From contig OX638329.1 of NCBI GenBank assembly GCA_951812755.1, positions 6,466,188 to 6,530,187 of the forward strand: DNA of 64,000 nucleotides, read 5' to 3'. The translations under genes were made by a program, and so were the position numbers. Below are positions 7,422 through 15,922 of this stretch, piece after piece. The notes beneath the pieces are model-generated. The model was given only the letters and a program-made list of their open reading frames with translations. It was not told the DNA's origin and did not search any database. The DNA comes from an uncultured Latescibacterota bacterium (lineage in GTDB: Bacteria; Latescibacterota; UBA2968). How positions within the stretch are numbered: the stretch's first letter is position 1; each line of letters begins with the position of its first letter.

Positions 7422-8244
7422 CATCACCCGCGAACAACTCATCGCCTACCTCTACGACGAAGACATCCGTCCAAACGAGCGTGAACGCCTCAAAGTTCAC
7501 ATTGAAACCTGCCCATCCTGCAACCAAACCCTTGAAGAACTGGGCAGCACATCCCGCATCCTCAATGCCTGGGGCGACGAAAAACCCAACCTGGATCTCG
7601 TCTTCGTACAGGAACGCCAACCCCTATGGCAAAACCTGCTCCCCACGCGATACCCCAAAACCTGGGCAACGGCGGGCGTAGCCATCGCCGCAATCCTCAT
7701 CTTCACCTTTCTCAACATCGAATTTGCCATACGAGACGGCGCATTCCACACCTCTATCGGCCAGCGATCCAGCGATTCGCCTGAACGCGTTGCCATCGCC
7801 GACACCTCTGAGGTCTCCACATTAGACACCCCCATCACGCGCAGTGAATTTATCACCCATCAACAAAACTTAATCAACTATACCAATCGCCTCGTCCAGG
7901 AATCGCAAAACCAGCAACGCGATGAAATCAACAACACCTTCATCCGTCTCGTAAGCGAGCTCGAAACCCAGCGCCAACAGGACCTCCTGCACATTGACCA
8001 CGTCCTGACACAGATGGACTCTGTTAAAAACATCCTTCTCGAAACCCAACACGAGCAGGACCTCCTGCACATTGACCGCGGGCTACAGACCCTCTACAAC
8101 ACCTATGAAACTCGCTATGACCATATCCTGACACAGATGGACTCTGTTAAAAACATCTTTTATGATAACGCAGTTGAAGTTCACGAGATACCCATAGAAA
8201 ACCGACCATACCGCACGATACCCACAAGAGGAAAAACCCCATGA
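7411..8244 (+). CDS. Zinc-finger anti-sigma factor with one membrane helix
   Basis: The 277-residue product starts at ATG 7411, inside the sigma gene. Its N-terminus has the zf-HC2 pattern H-x3-C-x2-C (HIETCPSCNQ), which holds ECF sigma factors in zinc anti-sigma domains. A membrane helix (TAGVAIAAILIFTFLNI) follows near residue 75-95. The outer part is coiled-coil-like and contains two related segments, DLLHID and ILTQMDSVKNI. Nearly identical DNA (7981-7999 with 8059-8077, 8004-8034 with 8127-8157) shows internal duplication. It ends overlapping the next gene by ATGA. Confidence 0.8.
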   Translation: MNCDITREQLIAYLYDEDIRPNERERLKVHIETCPSCNQTLEELGSTSRILNAWGDEKPNLDLVFVQERQPLWQNLLPTRYPKTWATAGVAIAAILIFTFLNIEFAIRDGAFHTSIGQRSSDSPERVAIADTSEVSTLDTPITRSEFITHQQNLINYTNRLVQESQNQQRDEINNTFIRLVSELETQRQQDLLHIDHVLTQMDSVKNILLETQHEQDLLHIDRGLQTLYNTYETRYDHILTQMDSVKNIFYDNAVEVHEIPIENRPYRTIPTRGKTP

Positions 8245-8606
8245 AGCGCGAACTCGGAAAACTCACAGTACTGATGACCGTGCCGATCTTCCTATCTCTG
8301 ATTTGGAATATTCACGCATCTGACAAAGCGCCATCAGACACACGGGTAAAAGCTGCGCAACCTGATACAATATCAGTGCCCCATACGGCACAACTCGATT
8401 CCTTAAGCAAGGCACTCTCCGATTCTCTGGGCAGGAGAATTAAAATTTTTATCTCAGAACGCCATAACTCTAACGCCCGCGACCTGCTTCTCCGCCCGGC
8501 TGACAAGGCCATCTACACCACAAGCGACCTGCTTTTAAGACCCAATGACAACATCAATTCTATATTAATTTTACGTCACCTCGCGCGAGTAAAACGTCAG
8601 CATTGA
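8241..8606 (+). CDS. Small exported protein of unknown function
   Basis: A 121-residue protein overlapping the anti-sigma gene by four bases (ATGA). The N-terminus MKRELGKLTVLMTVPIFLSL and a likely cut after HA (near 26) indicate secretion. The remainder is polar, with a repeated DLLLRP motif (residues about 80 and 95). The family is unknown. Position suggests a periplasmic partner or sensor for the sigma/anti-sigma pair, which is inference. Confidence 0.6.
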   Translation: MKRELGKLTVLMTVPIFLSLIWNIHASDKAPSDTRVKAAQPDTISVPHTAQLDSLSKALSDSLGRRIKIFISERHNSNARDLLLRPADKAIYTTSDLLLRPNDNINSILILRHLARVKRQH

Positions 8607-8674
8607 ATTTTTGATTGTAAATGATACCGAATGGGAAGCGAGTATTGATTGGCTCCCAGCGATAGGAGAACACC

Positions 8675-9598
8675 ATGTCTAAACACATGACTATCATTGC
8701 TCTGGTGCTGGTGCTTCATCCATTGTTTCTGTTATCCGCACCTTCTCCGGAATCTGAGGTGGACATTCCGGACGAGAATCTACGTGCCGTGATCGCAGAC
8801 AGCTTGGGCAAGGCACCTGACGAGGCGATCACTGCCGATGAGATGGCAACTTTAACCCGTCTTAAAGCACCAAATAGGGACATTCGTGATTTGACAGGAC
8901 TGGAGTTTGCAACCGATCTGAGATCTCTGGATCTGGGTAATGAGAAGGTCAATGGTAAATACGTCAACAGCAATGAAATCTCAGACCTCTCGCCCCTGTC
9001 TGACTTGACCAGTCTGAGAATACTGGATCTTTCCGACAATAGCATCTCAGATATATCCCCACTGTCCAGCTTGACCATCAATCTGACATTCCTGAATCTT
9101 TCCAAAAACAGTATCTCAGATGTATCCCCACTGTCTAACTTGACCCACTTGGGAACGCTATTTCTTTCCAACAATAGCATCTCAGATGTATCCCCACTGT
9201 CTAACTTGATCGGCCTGAGATTGCTGAGTCTTTCCGACAATAGCATCTCAGATATATCCCCACTGTCCAGCTTGATTAGAGTGGAAAGGCTGTTTCTTTC
9301 CAACAATGGCCTCTCAGATATATCCCCACTATCTGACTTGACCAATCTGACATTGTTGAATCTTACTGATAATGCCATTTCCGACGTGTCTCCACTGTCT
9401 GATTTGAGCCGCCTGAAATACCTGTATCTTCGTAGCAACAGCATCTCAGACCTTGCCCCATTAGTGGCAAACAAAGGATTGCGCGATAAAGATGCGGTTG
9501 ATGTACAAAACAACCCGCTGAGTGCCACATCGCTCAACACGCACATTCCAGTTCTTCAGAGCAGAGGGATTAAAGTAAGGTTTAGCACATCAAGTTGA
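8675..9598 (+). CDS. Secreted internalin-type leucine-rich repeat protein
   Basis: A 307-residue protein with a signal peptide (MSKHMTIIALVLVLHPLFLL) and a head domain (IPDENLRAVIADSLGKA...ITADEMATL) shared with the LRR proteins at 28160 and 59232. About eight 22-residue LRR units follow, of the pattern LSDNSISDISPLSSLT, then a capping segment (LVANKGL...VDVQNNPL). Such proteins bind proteins or glycans outside the cell. AGGAGA precedes ATG 8675. The leader AGGAGAACACCATG is nearly repeated before the next gene. Confidence 0.85.
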   Translation: MSKHMTIIALVLVLHPLFLLSAPSPESEVDIPDENLRAVIADSLGKAPDEAITADEMATLTRLKAPNRDIRDLTGLEFATDLRSLDLGNEKVNGKYVNSNEISDLSPLSDLTSLRILDLSDNSISDISPLSSLTINLTFLNLSKNSISDVSPLSNLTHLGTLFLSNNSISDVSPLSNLIGLRLLSLSDNSISDISPLSSLIRVERLFLSNNGLSDISPLSDLTNLTLLNLTDNAISDVSPLSDLSRLKYLYLRSNSISDLAPLVANKGLRDKDAVDVQNNPLSATSLNTHIPVLQSRGIKVRFSTSS

Positions 9599-9615
9599 TC
9601 CATCGGGAGAACACC

Positions 9616-12183
9616 ATGAAAATTGGATTGCGGTTCTGGATGGTTATCTGCTGTGTCTCTTGCATTGCGCTGCCTCTTTTTGCCGAAGAAGATGAGACGC
9701 TTCAACAAGACAAAATCGTCCGAAATACGCTGTTTGCCCTGAGCCAGCGTCAGATTCAAGCGGGTGAAATCAACGAGGCCTTGGCGAATCTCCAACGCAT
9801 TTTAGAACTTTTCCCAGAAGACGCCCATGTGTATTCCCAACTGGGTTATATCTATCTCAAACGGAAAGAATACAAAGAAGCCGAAGGCGCCTTCAAAACA
9901 GCCAAAAAATTCGACAAAAGCCTCGTCGAAGCCTATGTCGGACTTGGTCTTACGTATGCCGAAGCACCCACGCTTAGATATTCCGAAGCACCCACGCGGG
10001 GAATGCGATCTGATGACAATTTCTACAGAGCTATTCGCGAAGCCAAGCGTGCCACCAAACTCGATCCCAACTACGGTCCGGCCTATCGCTTGCTCGGCGA
10101 AATCTATGAGCGATTCCAAGAAGACTACACCAGGGCCATACGGTATTATCAGAAATACGTCGAACTCGAACCCGATAATCCCGAGGGTCTTTATTACTAC
10201 GGCTTAGCCTGTGTACAGGCCAAAGCATTTGACAACATTCGCGAACATATTGCTCCCTACCTCACGGCAAATCCCGGCGTCGTTCAACTCTTGCCCATTG
10301 TTGCACAGGGTCATTTTTACAACGACGAGGCGCAAAAAGCCCTCGAACTCTTCGAGCGTTATCTCGCCAACATCGAAAGCAGTGAACGCGCACACTACAC
10401 CAGTATTTCCTACGTCGCCTCAGATACAGAACTCGAAGAATACCACGCCGCCACACCGGGACCCGAACAACAGGCATATCGCGAGCAATTCTGGGCACGG
10501 CGCGACCCCGACATCCTCACCAAACTCAACGAGCGCGTCATTGAACACTACCGCCGCACCTGGTATGCGCGCACCTATTTTTCATCCAAGTATGCGCGTG
10601 CCTATTTTTCGTCCAATGCCTATCTCTGGGATGAACGAGGGGCTGTATATATCCGATATGGCGAACCCGACTATCGCTCGCGCTCCAATGACCGCAACTT
10701 TTTTCAACCCACCGAAGTAGAGCGCGTGCGCACGCAGATGGCCATTGATATCTACGGCCCTGAAGCAGCCTTCTTCACCTTCACAGGTCCCGTCTTTCCC
10801 ATTCGCTCCAGCCGCGAAAAAGACTCTTCCCTTGACTCAGACACCTTTTCCGACATCATCAACGAAAATGTTGCAGTCCCGCCCCCGATTCCACTCCCTG
10901 GTGAACCCGTCAATGAAGATGAATATCTCGATGAATATATGGAAAAAACCGCTGAGCTTCAAAGTGATGAGGCTGAAAAGCTCAAATTCGGTTTTGAGCG
11001 CAATCCTTTAGAGCGCGATGGTGCTACCATCGAAAGCGTCCTCGATGAGCAAACGGGAGAGCTCAGCACCCGTTTGCAATTTGGCCGCTATTCACCTGTT
11101 ACCATTGACAGTGAAATCAATAATATTGTGCCCTGGGAAACCTGGACCTATATTCAGATCAATGGGGGCATAGAGATTACATTTACCGACGAAAAACGCA
11201 ATGGACGCTATGACTTTGCCCCATTGCCCGAAGCCACAAACAGAGATCCCGAAGCCATCGCTTATATCGCGCGCATGACCGAACACATGCCAGAAGTCAT
11301 CTATCAGCAAGCCGTATCGACTTCACCCGACTTCTATCGCCCTGGACTTCCCGGCGACATACTCAATTTCTACTATGATCTGGCGCACTTTCGCGGACAA
11401 GATGGACAAACCAATCTCGAGATTTATTACGGTATCCCGCCCGAGCAAGTCGAAATTGAGCAAGAAGCCGATTCGAGCTTCATACATGTAAAGTTGGCCG
11501 TCGCGCTGGCAAATGAAGGGCATACATCTATCTATCGCACAACCGATGAGTTCATGTATCGCGGCGCACAAATACCCAGCACAACCGAACAGGGTACTTT
11601 TGTGCCTGAAATCATTAAAACACAGGTACCGCCTGGCAAATACGAACTTCAAGTACAAATGAAAGACCTCATATCTGGACGCACCGGACTCTACAGGCAA
11701 GAACTCGAAGTCAGAGACTATCAAATCCCAGAGCTTCAAGTTAGCGAAATTCAACTGGCCTTGAACATCGCGGAAGAAGGCGCGACAAAATTCCAGAAAG
11801 AAGACGTGTGGATCATTCCCATTCCCACGCGCAGCTATGCTATAAAGCAAAATGCCTATGCCTACTTTGAAATCTACAACCTGACCAAAGACACCTTTGG
11901 ACAAACCCGCTACAAAACCGAATACCGCATTCGCTCCAGCGCCATGCCTGCTGTTGGTGTAGTTGGCGCAGTGGCCACAGGGTTGCGAACCATCTTTAGA
12001 ACCACCAAAGCCCAGGTAGCCATCACCAACGAACTCACTGGACGCGAAGCCGACGAACGCGAATACGTCGAAATCGTACTCAACAAAGTCAGACCCGGCG
12101 TCAACGCACTCGAAGTCATCATAACCGACCTGGTCAGTGGCAAGAGCGTCGAACGCGAAGTGCGCTTCCGATATGGCAATTAA
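9616..12183 (+). CDS. TPR and GWxTD-domain secreted protein
   Basis: The 855-residue product has a signal peptide (MKIGLRFWMVICCVSCIALP, cut near FA-E), TPR units over roughly residues 40-230 (for example AHVYSQLGYIYLKRKEYKEA and GPAYRLLGEIYERF), and a long C-terminal region with FWARRDP and GAVYIRYGEPDYRSRS, hallmarks of the GWxTD family. The function of that family is not settled. ATG 9616 follows GGGAGAACACC and is preferred to 9595. Small in-frame duplications are visible (EAPT twice near residue 115, YAR-YFSS twice near 320). A paralogue lies at 43318-45792. Confidence 0.8.
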   Translation: MKIGLRFWMVICCVSCIALPLFAEEDETLQQDKIVRNTLFALSQRQIQAGEINEALANLQRILELFPEDAHVYSQLGYIYLKRKEYKEAEGAFKTAKKFDKSLVEAYVGLGLTYAEAPTLRYSEAPTRGMRSDDNFYRAIREAKRATKLDPNYGPAYRLLGEIYERFQEDYTRAIRYYQKYVELEPDNPEGLYYYGLACVQAKAFDNIREHIAPYLTANPGVVQLLPIVAQGHFYNDEAQKALELFERYLANIESSERAHYTSISYVASDTELEEYHAATPGPEQQAYREQFWARRDPDILTKLNERVIEHYRRTWYARTYFSSKYARAYFSSNAYLWDERGAVYIRYGEPDYRSRSNDRNFFQPTEVERVRTQMAIDIYGPEAAFFTFTGPVFPIRSSREKDSSLDSDTFSDIINENVAVPPPIPLPGEPVNEDEYLDEYMEKTAELQSDEAEKLKFGFERNPLERDGATIESVLDEQTGELSTRLQFGRYSPVTIDSEINNIVPWETWTYIQINGGIEITFTDEKRNGRYDFAPLPEATNRDPEAIAYIARMTEHMPEVIYQQAVSTSPDFYRPGLPGDILNFYYDLAHFRGQDGQTNLEIYYGIPPEQVEIEQEADSSFIHVKLAVALANEGHTSIYRTTDEFMYRGAQIPSTTEQGTFVPEIIKTQVPPGKYELQVQMKDLISGRTGLYRQELEVRDYQIPELQVSEIQLALNIAEEGATKFQKEDVWIIPIPTRSYAIKQNAYAYFEIYNLTKDTFGQTRYKTEYRIRSSAMPAVGVVGAVATGLRTIFRTTKAQVAITNELTGREADEREYVEIVLNKVRPGVNALEVIITDLVSGKSVEREVRFRYGN

Positions 12184-12194
12184 AACACGCTCTT

Positions 12195-12329
12195 ATGCGC
12201 ATCATCGCTGGGGAATTTAAAGGTCGCCGCATCCTATTCCGCGTTGCCAAACGCGACATCGACGCCTACGCCAGTCAAAAAATTGACCTCGACACATTTA
12301 AAAAAAGAGTTGTAATTACTGAGATGTGA
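12195..12329 (+). pseudogene. Remnant with an RsmD-like N-terminus
   Basis: The frame begins MRIIAGEFKGRRI, the diagnostic first residues of the 16S rRNA m2G966 methyltransferase RsmD, then changes to an unrelated tail (VAKRDIDAYASQKIDLDTF) and stops after 44 codons. None of the methyltransferase motifs is present. It is probably a deletion scar joining the start of rsmD to the end of another gene. Confidence 0.5.
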
Positions 12330-12344
12330 GACAAAGGAAAAAAC

Positions 12345-12380
12345 AAAAATCCCACCCTGAACTCAGGATGGGATTTTTTG
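12345..12380 (+). terminator. Terminator
   Basis: AAATCCCACCCTGA and TCAGGATGGGATTT pair with one bulge around a short loop and run into TTTTTTG. It closes the sigma/LRR/GWxTD gene run. It could also serve the opposite strand. Confidence 0.7.
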
Positions 12381-12448
12381 TTTATTTTCAGCAGTAAATT
12401 TCCTGTCACTTCCGTATATAATTCCCCTTTATTTTAATTCGCAGCGGT

Positions 12449-12871
12449 CTAATTTTTCTCTCTGCTTTGTGTTTGTAAATCATCATTGTATTGATTGAGA
12501 TATTCTTTACCCAATGGGGTTATTTTTAGCCAGTACCGTTTATGCTCCCGTTTCATATCTTCAAAAGAATATAAATAACCTGATTCTCTTAATTCATTGA
12601 TCACATTCTGCAAATGCTTTTCCTTTGTACCCTTTAGAGTATCGAGAATCCTCATTATTATCGGCAAAGCATGAGATTCAGGCACTCCTCCCTCATACAA
12701 TTTCACTACACCTAAAATAACTTTTTTTTCCTCTGGCTCTTGAGATGGAGGAGATACATATTCAAGAGCGATTTTTGGATATTTTTTAGAAAGCCTGTCA
12801 AAAATTTCCGGACGCCCTTCCTTATATCTTGTATCATAATATTCTTCTAATACACTTTGCCAACGTCCCAT
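12449..12871 (-). CDS. Hypothetical protein with a possible winged-helix C-terminus
   Basis: A 140-residue soluble protein, not recognised. AAAGGA precedes ATG 12871. The C-terminal half (HLQNVINELRESGYLYSFED, then YWLKITPLGKEYL) has the rhythm of a winged-helix domain. It follows a small membrane-protein gene by 21 bases and is probably cotranscribed with it. This region has lower GC than its surroundings. Confidence 0.55.
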   Translation of the reverse strand: MGRWQSVLEEYYDTRYKEGRPEIFDRLSKKYPKIALEYVSPPSQEPEEKKVILGVVKLYEGGVPESHALPIIMRILDTLKGTKEKHLQNVINELRESGYLYSFEDMKREHKRYWLKITPLGKEYLNQYNDDLQTQSREKN

Positions 12872-12892
12872 TATAGTTGTCCTTTCAAAGTA

Positions 12893-13282
12893 TCACTCAA
12901 ATGGGTGTTCAATATCCCGATGTTTTTCAACAAGTCGTTTAAGAATTTCTTTTTCACGCTTCTTCTCGGCTCTTCTCTCACGACACCTTGCCAAACCGAG
13001 TCTTATGCGCCCAATAGCTTCTTTTATCTCAAAACCAAGAAAAGTTAGTGTAAAGGCAACAAGACCAGTAGGCACAAAAGCCTTTGCTATACCAATAAAT
13101 GCGGTTAAAGTACAACCCTTATTTTCATGACAAATGTGATACCAACATAACAATCCAAATCCCACAAGAAAAACAAGAGAAAACCAAAATGAAAAATCTA
13201 ATCTATCCTTCTTATCTATACTCCAAAAGGATTCTCTTTCTTTTTTATTTTCACTACCAAGTGGCTGTGGATCAATTGACAT
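12893..13282 (-). CDS. Hypothetical two-helix membrane protein
   Basis: A 129-residue protein with two likely membrane helices (FWFSLVFLVGFGLLCWY and AFVPTGLVAFTLTFLGF), then a long charged helix rich in Arg, Lys and Glu (RERRAEKKREKEILKRL). No family is recognised. It is the first gene of a low-GC pair with 12449-12871, suggesting an acquired two-gene unit. Confidence 0.55.
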   Translation of the reverse strand: MSIDPQPLGSENKKERESFWSIDKKDRLDFSFWFSLVFLVGFGLLCWYHICHENKGCTLTAFIGIAKAFVPTGLVAFTLTFLGFEIKEAIGRIRLGLARCRERRAEKKREKEILKRLVEKHRDIEHPFE

Positions 13283-13444
13283 ATTACGCTTCTTTATCTC
13301 ATACCTTGAGTTTTTCCGTCTGTTCTTTGTAAACTTCTGATGTTGTTAGTAAGGCAAGTACGACATTTGATATGTGTTGGCTGTTGTATTCAGCAGATCG
13401 GGTCTTGTCCAACAAGTGACAAGGAAAATATACGAAAAAAATAC

Positions 13445-13473
13445 TTGACAGCAATCCAAAAAATTTGTAATCC
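13445..13473 (+). promoter_or_regulatory. Possible sigma-70-type promoter for the hydrolase gene
   Basis: TTGACA (13445-13450) and TAATCC (13468-13473) are separated by 17 bases, about 40 bases ahead of the start codon. The -35 is perfect and the -10 is weak. The rest of 13283-13514 holds no gene that I can support. Confidence 0.35.
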
Positions 13474-13514
13474 AATTCTCCGTTTTTTTTCTAAAAATAA
13501 AAAGGAAATCGCCC

Positions 13515-14930
13515 ATGTCTATAGATTCATCTGGTATGTTTCGCAAAGTATTGACAATCGCTGTCCTGGTACACGCAGGCGTCTCGGCTCAAGCGCAGGA
13601 CGAGATCGCGGGCGTCTGGCACGGAGAAATCGAAATCCCCGGACAGCCCCTCGCTGTCAAAATTGTTCTCACGCGCGCCAACGCGGACTGGACCGGAACC
13701 ATTGACATCCCGGCTCAGGGTGCGAAAGACCTCCCACTCATCAATATCAACGTCGAACCCGACGAAACAGACATACGGGTCACATTTGCGATACGCGGCG
13801 TACCGGGCAACCCGACCTTCGACGGCAGCTTGCAGAGCGATGGTGCCATTATCGGTACCTTCTCCCAGGGTGGCGCACGCCTAAAATTTCAACTCTCACG
13901 CGATAGTGCCGGACCAGCGAGACCTCAGGAACCCACAGCACCGTTCCCCTACCAGATTGAAGAAGTAAAATTCGAACGTGATTCAATACACTTCGCCGGC
14001 ACATTGACCATCCCAGAGGGCACAGGTCCCTTTCCTGCGGTATTGCTCATCTCGGGCAGCGGGCCGCAGAATCGCGACAGCGAAATATTCGGTCACAAAC
14101 CCTTCCTCATAATCGCCGATCATCTGACACGAGCCGGCATCGCCGTACTCCGGGTTGACGACCCGGGCGTTGGCGGATCTACAGCGCATCCGCAGCCAGC
14201 CACAGCCTCAGATTTTGCCAGCGACGCCCTCGCTGCCATTGACTTCCTGAAGCGCGACAGCCGCATCAACCCCAATCAGATCGGCCTTATCGGACACAGC
14301 GAAGGCGGTATCGTCGCACCCCTATCCGCCACTCGTGGGAAAGGCATCGCCTTCGTCGTATTGCTGGCCGCACCGGGTGTTTCCGGAAACGAAATGATAA
14401 GAAAGCAGAACGAGCGCATTCTGGATGCCGCTGGCATCGCAGGCGAAAAAAAAGAGATACGCCTCGCCCTTTTCGATCAACTATCCACAGCTTTAACCTC
14501 GGATTTATCCGAAGCTGAGATGCGTCGAGAAGTTGAAGAAATCGTGCGACAACAATTCGAGACCAATGGTATTCCCCGCACACAACAGGACGAGACCCAT
14601 GTGAGAATGGCGGTTGAACAAGCGATCAGCCCCGGAATGCGCTACTTGCTCGCTTACGACCCCCGACCTGCACTCGAAAAAATTTCTGTTCCCGTACTCG
14701 CATTAAACGGCGAATTGGACACCCAGGTCGATGCAGAGCAAAATCTCGTCGCCATTGCCGCAGCACTGGAGAACAACAGCAACGTCACAATTCACCGCTT
14801 ACCGGGACTCAACCACTTATTTCAACATGCCAAAACAGGACTACTTGGCGAGTACGGTGTAATCGAAGAAACCATCTCGCCGGAAGTCCTGGACCTGATC
14901 CGCGACTGGATCCTGACCATCACCCAATGA
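13515..14930 (+). CDS. Secreted alpha/beta hydrolase
   Basis: A 471-residue protein with a signal peptide ending near AQAQ-D (residue 28), a beta-rich N-terminal domain of about 120 residues (IAGVWHGEIEIPGQ...), and an alpha/beta-hydrolase domain. The nucleophile elbow is G-H-S262-E-G-G, the acid lies in VLALNGELD and the histidine in LPGLNHLF. HGEI-type N-domains with this hydrolase are common in secreted esterases or peptidases of unknown substrate. AAAGGAAA precedes ATG 13515. Confidence 0.8.
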   Translation: MSIDSSGMFRKVLTIAVLVHAGVSAQAQDEIAGVWHGEIEIPGQPLAVKIVLTRANADWTGTIDIPAQGAKDLPLININVEPDETDIRVTFAIRGVPGNPTFDGSLQSDGAIIGTFSQGGARLKFQLSRDSAGPARPQEPTAPFPYQIEEVKFERDSIHFAGTLTIPEGTGPFPAVLLISGSGPQNRDSEIFGHKPFLIIADHLTRAGIAVLRVDDPGVGGSTAHPQPATASDFASDALAAIDFLKRDSRINPNQIGLIGHSEGGIVAPLSATRGKGIAFVVLLAAPGVSGNEMIRKQNERILDAAGIAGEKKEIRLALFDQLSTALTSDLSEAEMRREVEEIVRQQFETNGIPRTQQDETHVRMAVEQAISPGMRYLLAYDPRPALEKISVPVLALNGELDTQVDAEQNLVAIAAALENNSNVTIHRLPGLNHLFQHAKTGLLGEYGVIEETISPEVLDLIRDWILTITQ

Positions 14931-14974
14931 TCGTTAGCACCCCATCTAATCTGTTCAAAGGATTTCCCTCCTGC

Positions 14975-15637
14975 TCAATTCCCGCCACCGCCACCGCCGC
15001 GACCACCACCGCGCCCGCCTTGGCCACCGCGACGGCCTTGCTGGCCCCGAGCCTGTCTCGGCGGACCCGCTTCAATCGTAATATTCACCCGCACCTCATC
15101 CCCCAGCACATTGGCAAAATTCGCCCAGCTATTCACGCCAAAATCCGAACACAACAGCGTCAACTCGGTCTCAAAACCAGCCAGAGGCGTATTGCGCTGC
15201 GGATGCGTGCCAACACCGAGCACCGTCACCGGCATCGTAATACTCTTCGTCACGCCGTGCATCGTCAAATCACCCGTCACCAGAATTTTTTCGCCTTCTT
15301 TCACAGCCGACGTACTCTTAAACGCGATCGTCGGATAAGTCTCCACCTCAAAGAAATCTGCACCGCGCAAATGAGTGTCGCGACGCTCATTCCCCGTATC
15401 AATACTCCTCGTCTGAATCGTCGCTTCAATCATCGTCTTCTCAGGCGCAGCCGGATCGTAATCAATCATACCACTAAACTGATTAAACCGACCCGCCGTA
15501 CGGCTCACAAAGTGCCGAATCGAAAACCCGACCGACGAATGCGCCCGGTCAATCTGGTACTTCTCGGCAAAACCCGTATCCGCCATCACAAGCGACGACA
15601 CCAGCCCCAAACACAACAAACGTATGACTCTCAACAT
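14975..15637 (-). CDS. YceI-family periplasmic protein
   Basis: The 220-residue product has a signal peptide (MLRVIRLLCLGLVSSLVMAD) and the YceI lipocalin-like domain: YQIDRAHSSVGFSIRHFV, then DFFEVETYPTIAFKS and GDLTMHGVTKSI. Members bind isoprenoid-like lipids in the periplasm. The final 30 residues are an unusual Arg/Gly-rich tail (GRGGGRGGGGGGN), outside the domain. GGAGG lies upstream of the start. The gene converges with the hydrolase gene. Confidence 0.88.
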   Translation of the reverse strand: MLRVIRLLCLGLVSSLVMADTGFAEKYQIDRAHSSVGFSIRHFVSRTAGRFNQFSGMIDYDPAAPEKTMIEATIQTRSIDTGNERRDTHLRGADFFEVETYPTIAFKSTSAVKEGEKILVTGDLTMHGVTKSITMPVTVLGVGTHPQRNTPLAGFETELTLLCSDFGVNSWANFANVLGDEVRVNITIEAGPPRQARGQQGRRGGQGGRGGGRGGGGGGN

Positions 15638-15746
15638 TACTACCCTCCTGTGTAAGAATTAACCCCGGCTTTATATTAACCTAATGAAAAGCAAAACATT
15701 CTGGATCGCGGATTAAAGGCAAAAACCGTCTGAATCAGGATTTGCA

Positions 15747-15829
15747 GAGCCTGCACTGGAATGATTCTATCCAGTGATGAAAGGATACACAGAGCCTGCA
15801 CTGGAATGTTTCTATCCAGTGATGAAAGG
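15747..15829. repeat. Family C repeat, two tandem copies
   Basis: GAGCCTGCACTGGAATG.TTCTATCCAGTGATGAAAGG occurs at 15747-15785 and 15792-15829, with one or two differences. CACTGGA and TCCAGTG form a small hairpin. A third copy is at 59051-59089. No gene is seen in 15638-15922. Confidence 0.65.
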
Positions 15830-15843
15830 CAAAGGCAAAAACC

Positions 15844-15876
15844 ACTGGATCGCGGCTAAAATCATGCCGCGATGAC
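15844..15876. repeat. Family B palindromic repeat, copy 2
   Basis: CTGGATCGCGGCTAAAATCA and TGCCGCGATGAC match the other family B elements. A partial copy (CTGGATCGCGGATTAAAGG) lies near 15702. Confidence 0.6.
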
Positions 15877-15922
15877 GGGCGAGGCATGCCTCGCCCCTAC
15901 GGTTGTTCCCACTTCCTACTTC

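Noticed and set aside
8990..9460. Regular repeats of about 66 bp as a CRISPR array
   Set aside because: The repeats are in frame and encode 22-residue LRR units; there are no unique spacers. The same applies to 28700-29850 and 60350-60850.
14927..15655. Long plus-strand open frame opposite the YceI gene
   Set aside because: It is an Arg/His-rich frame antisense to a clear gene. Similar antisense frames at 16265, 16826, 20383 and 6064 were left out for the same reason.
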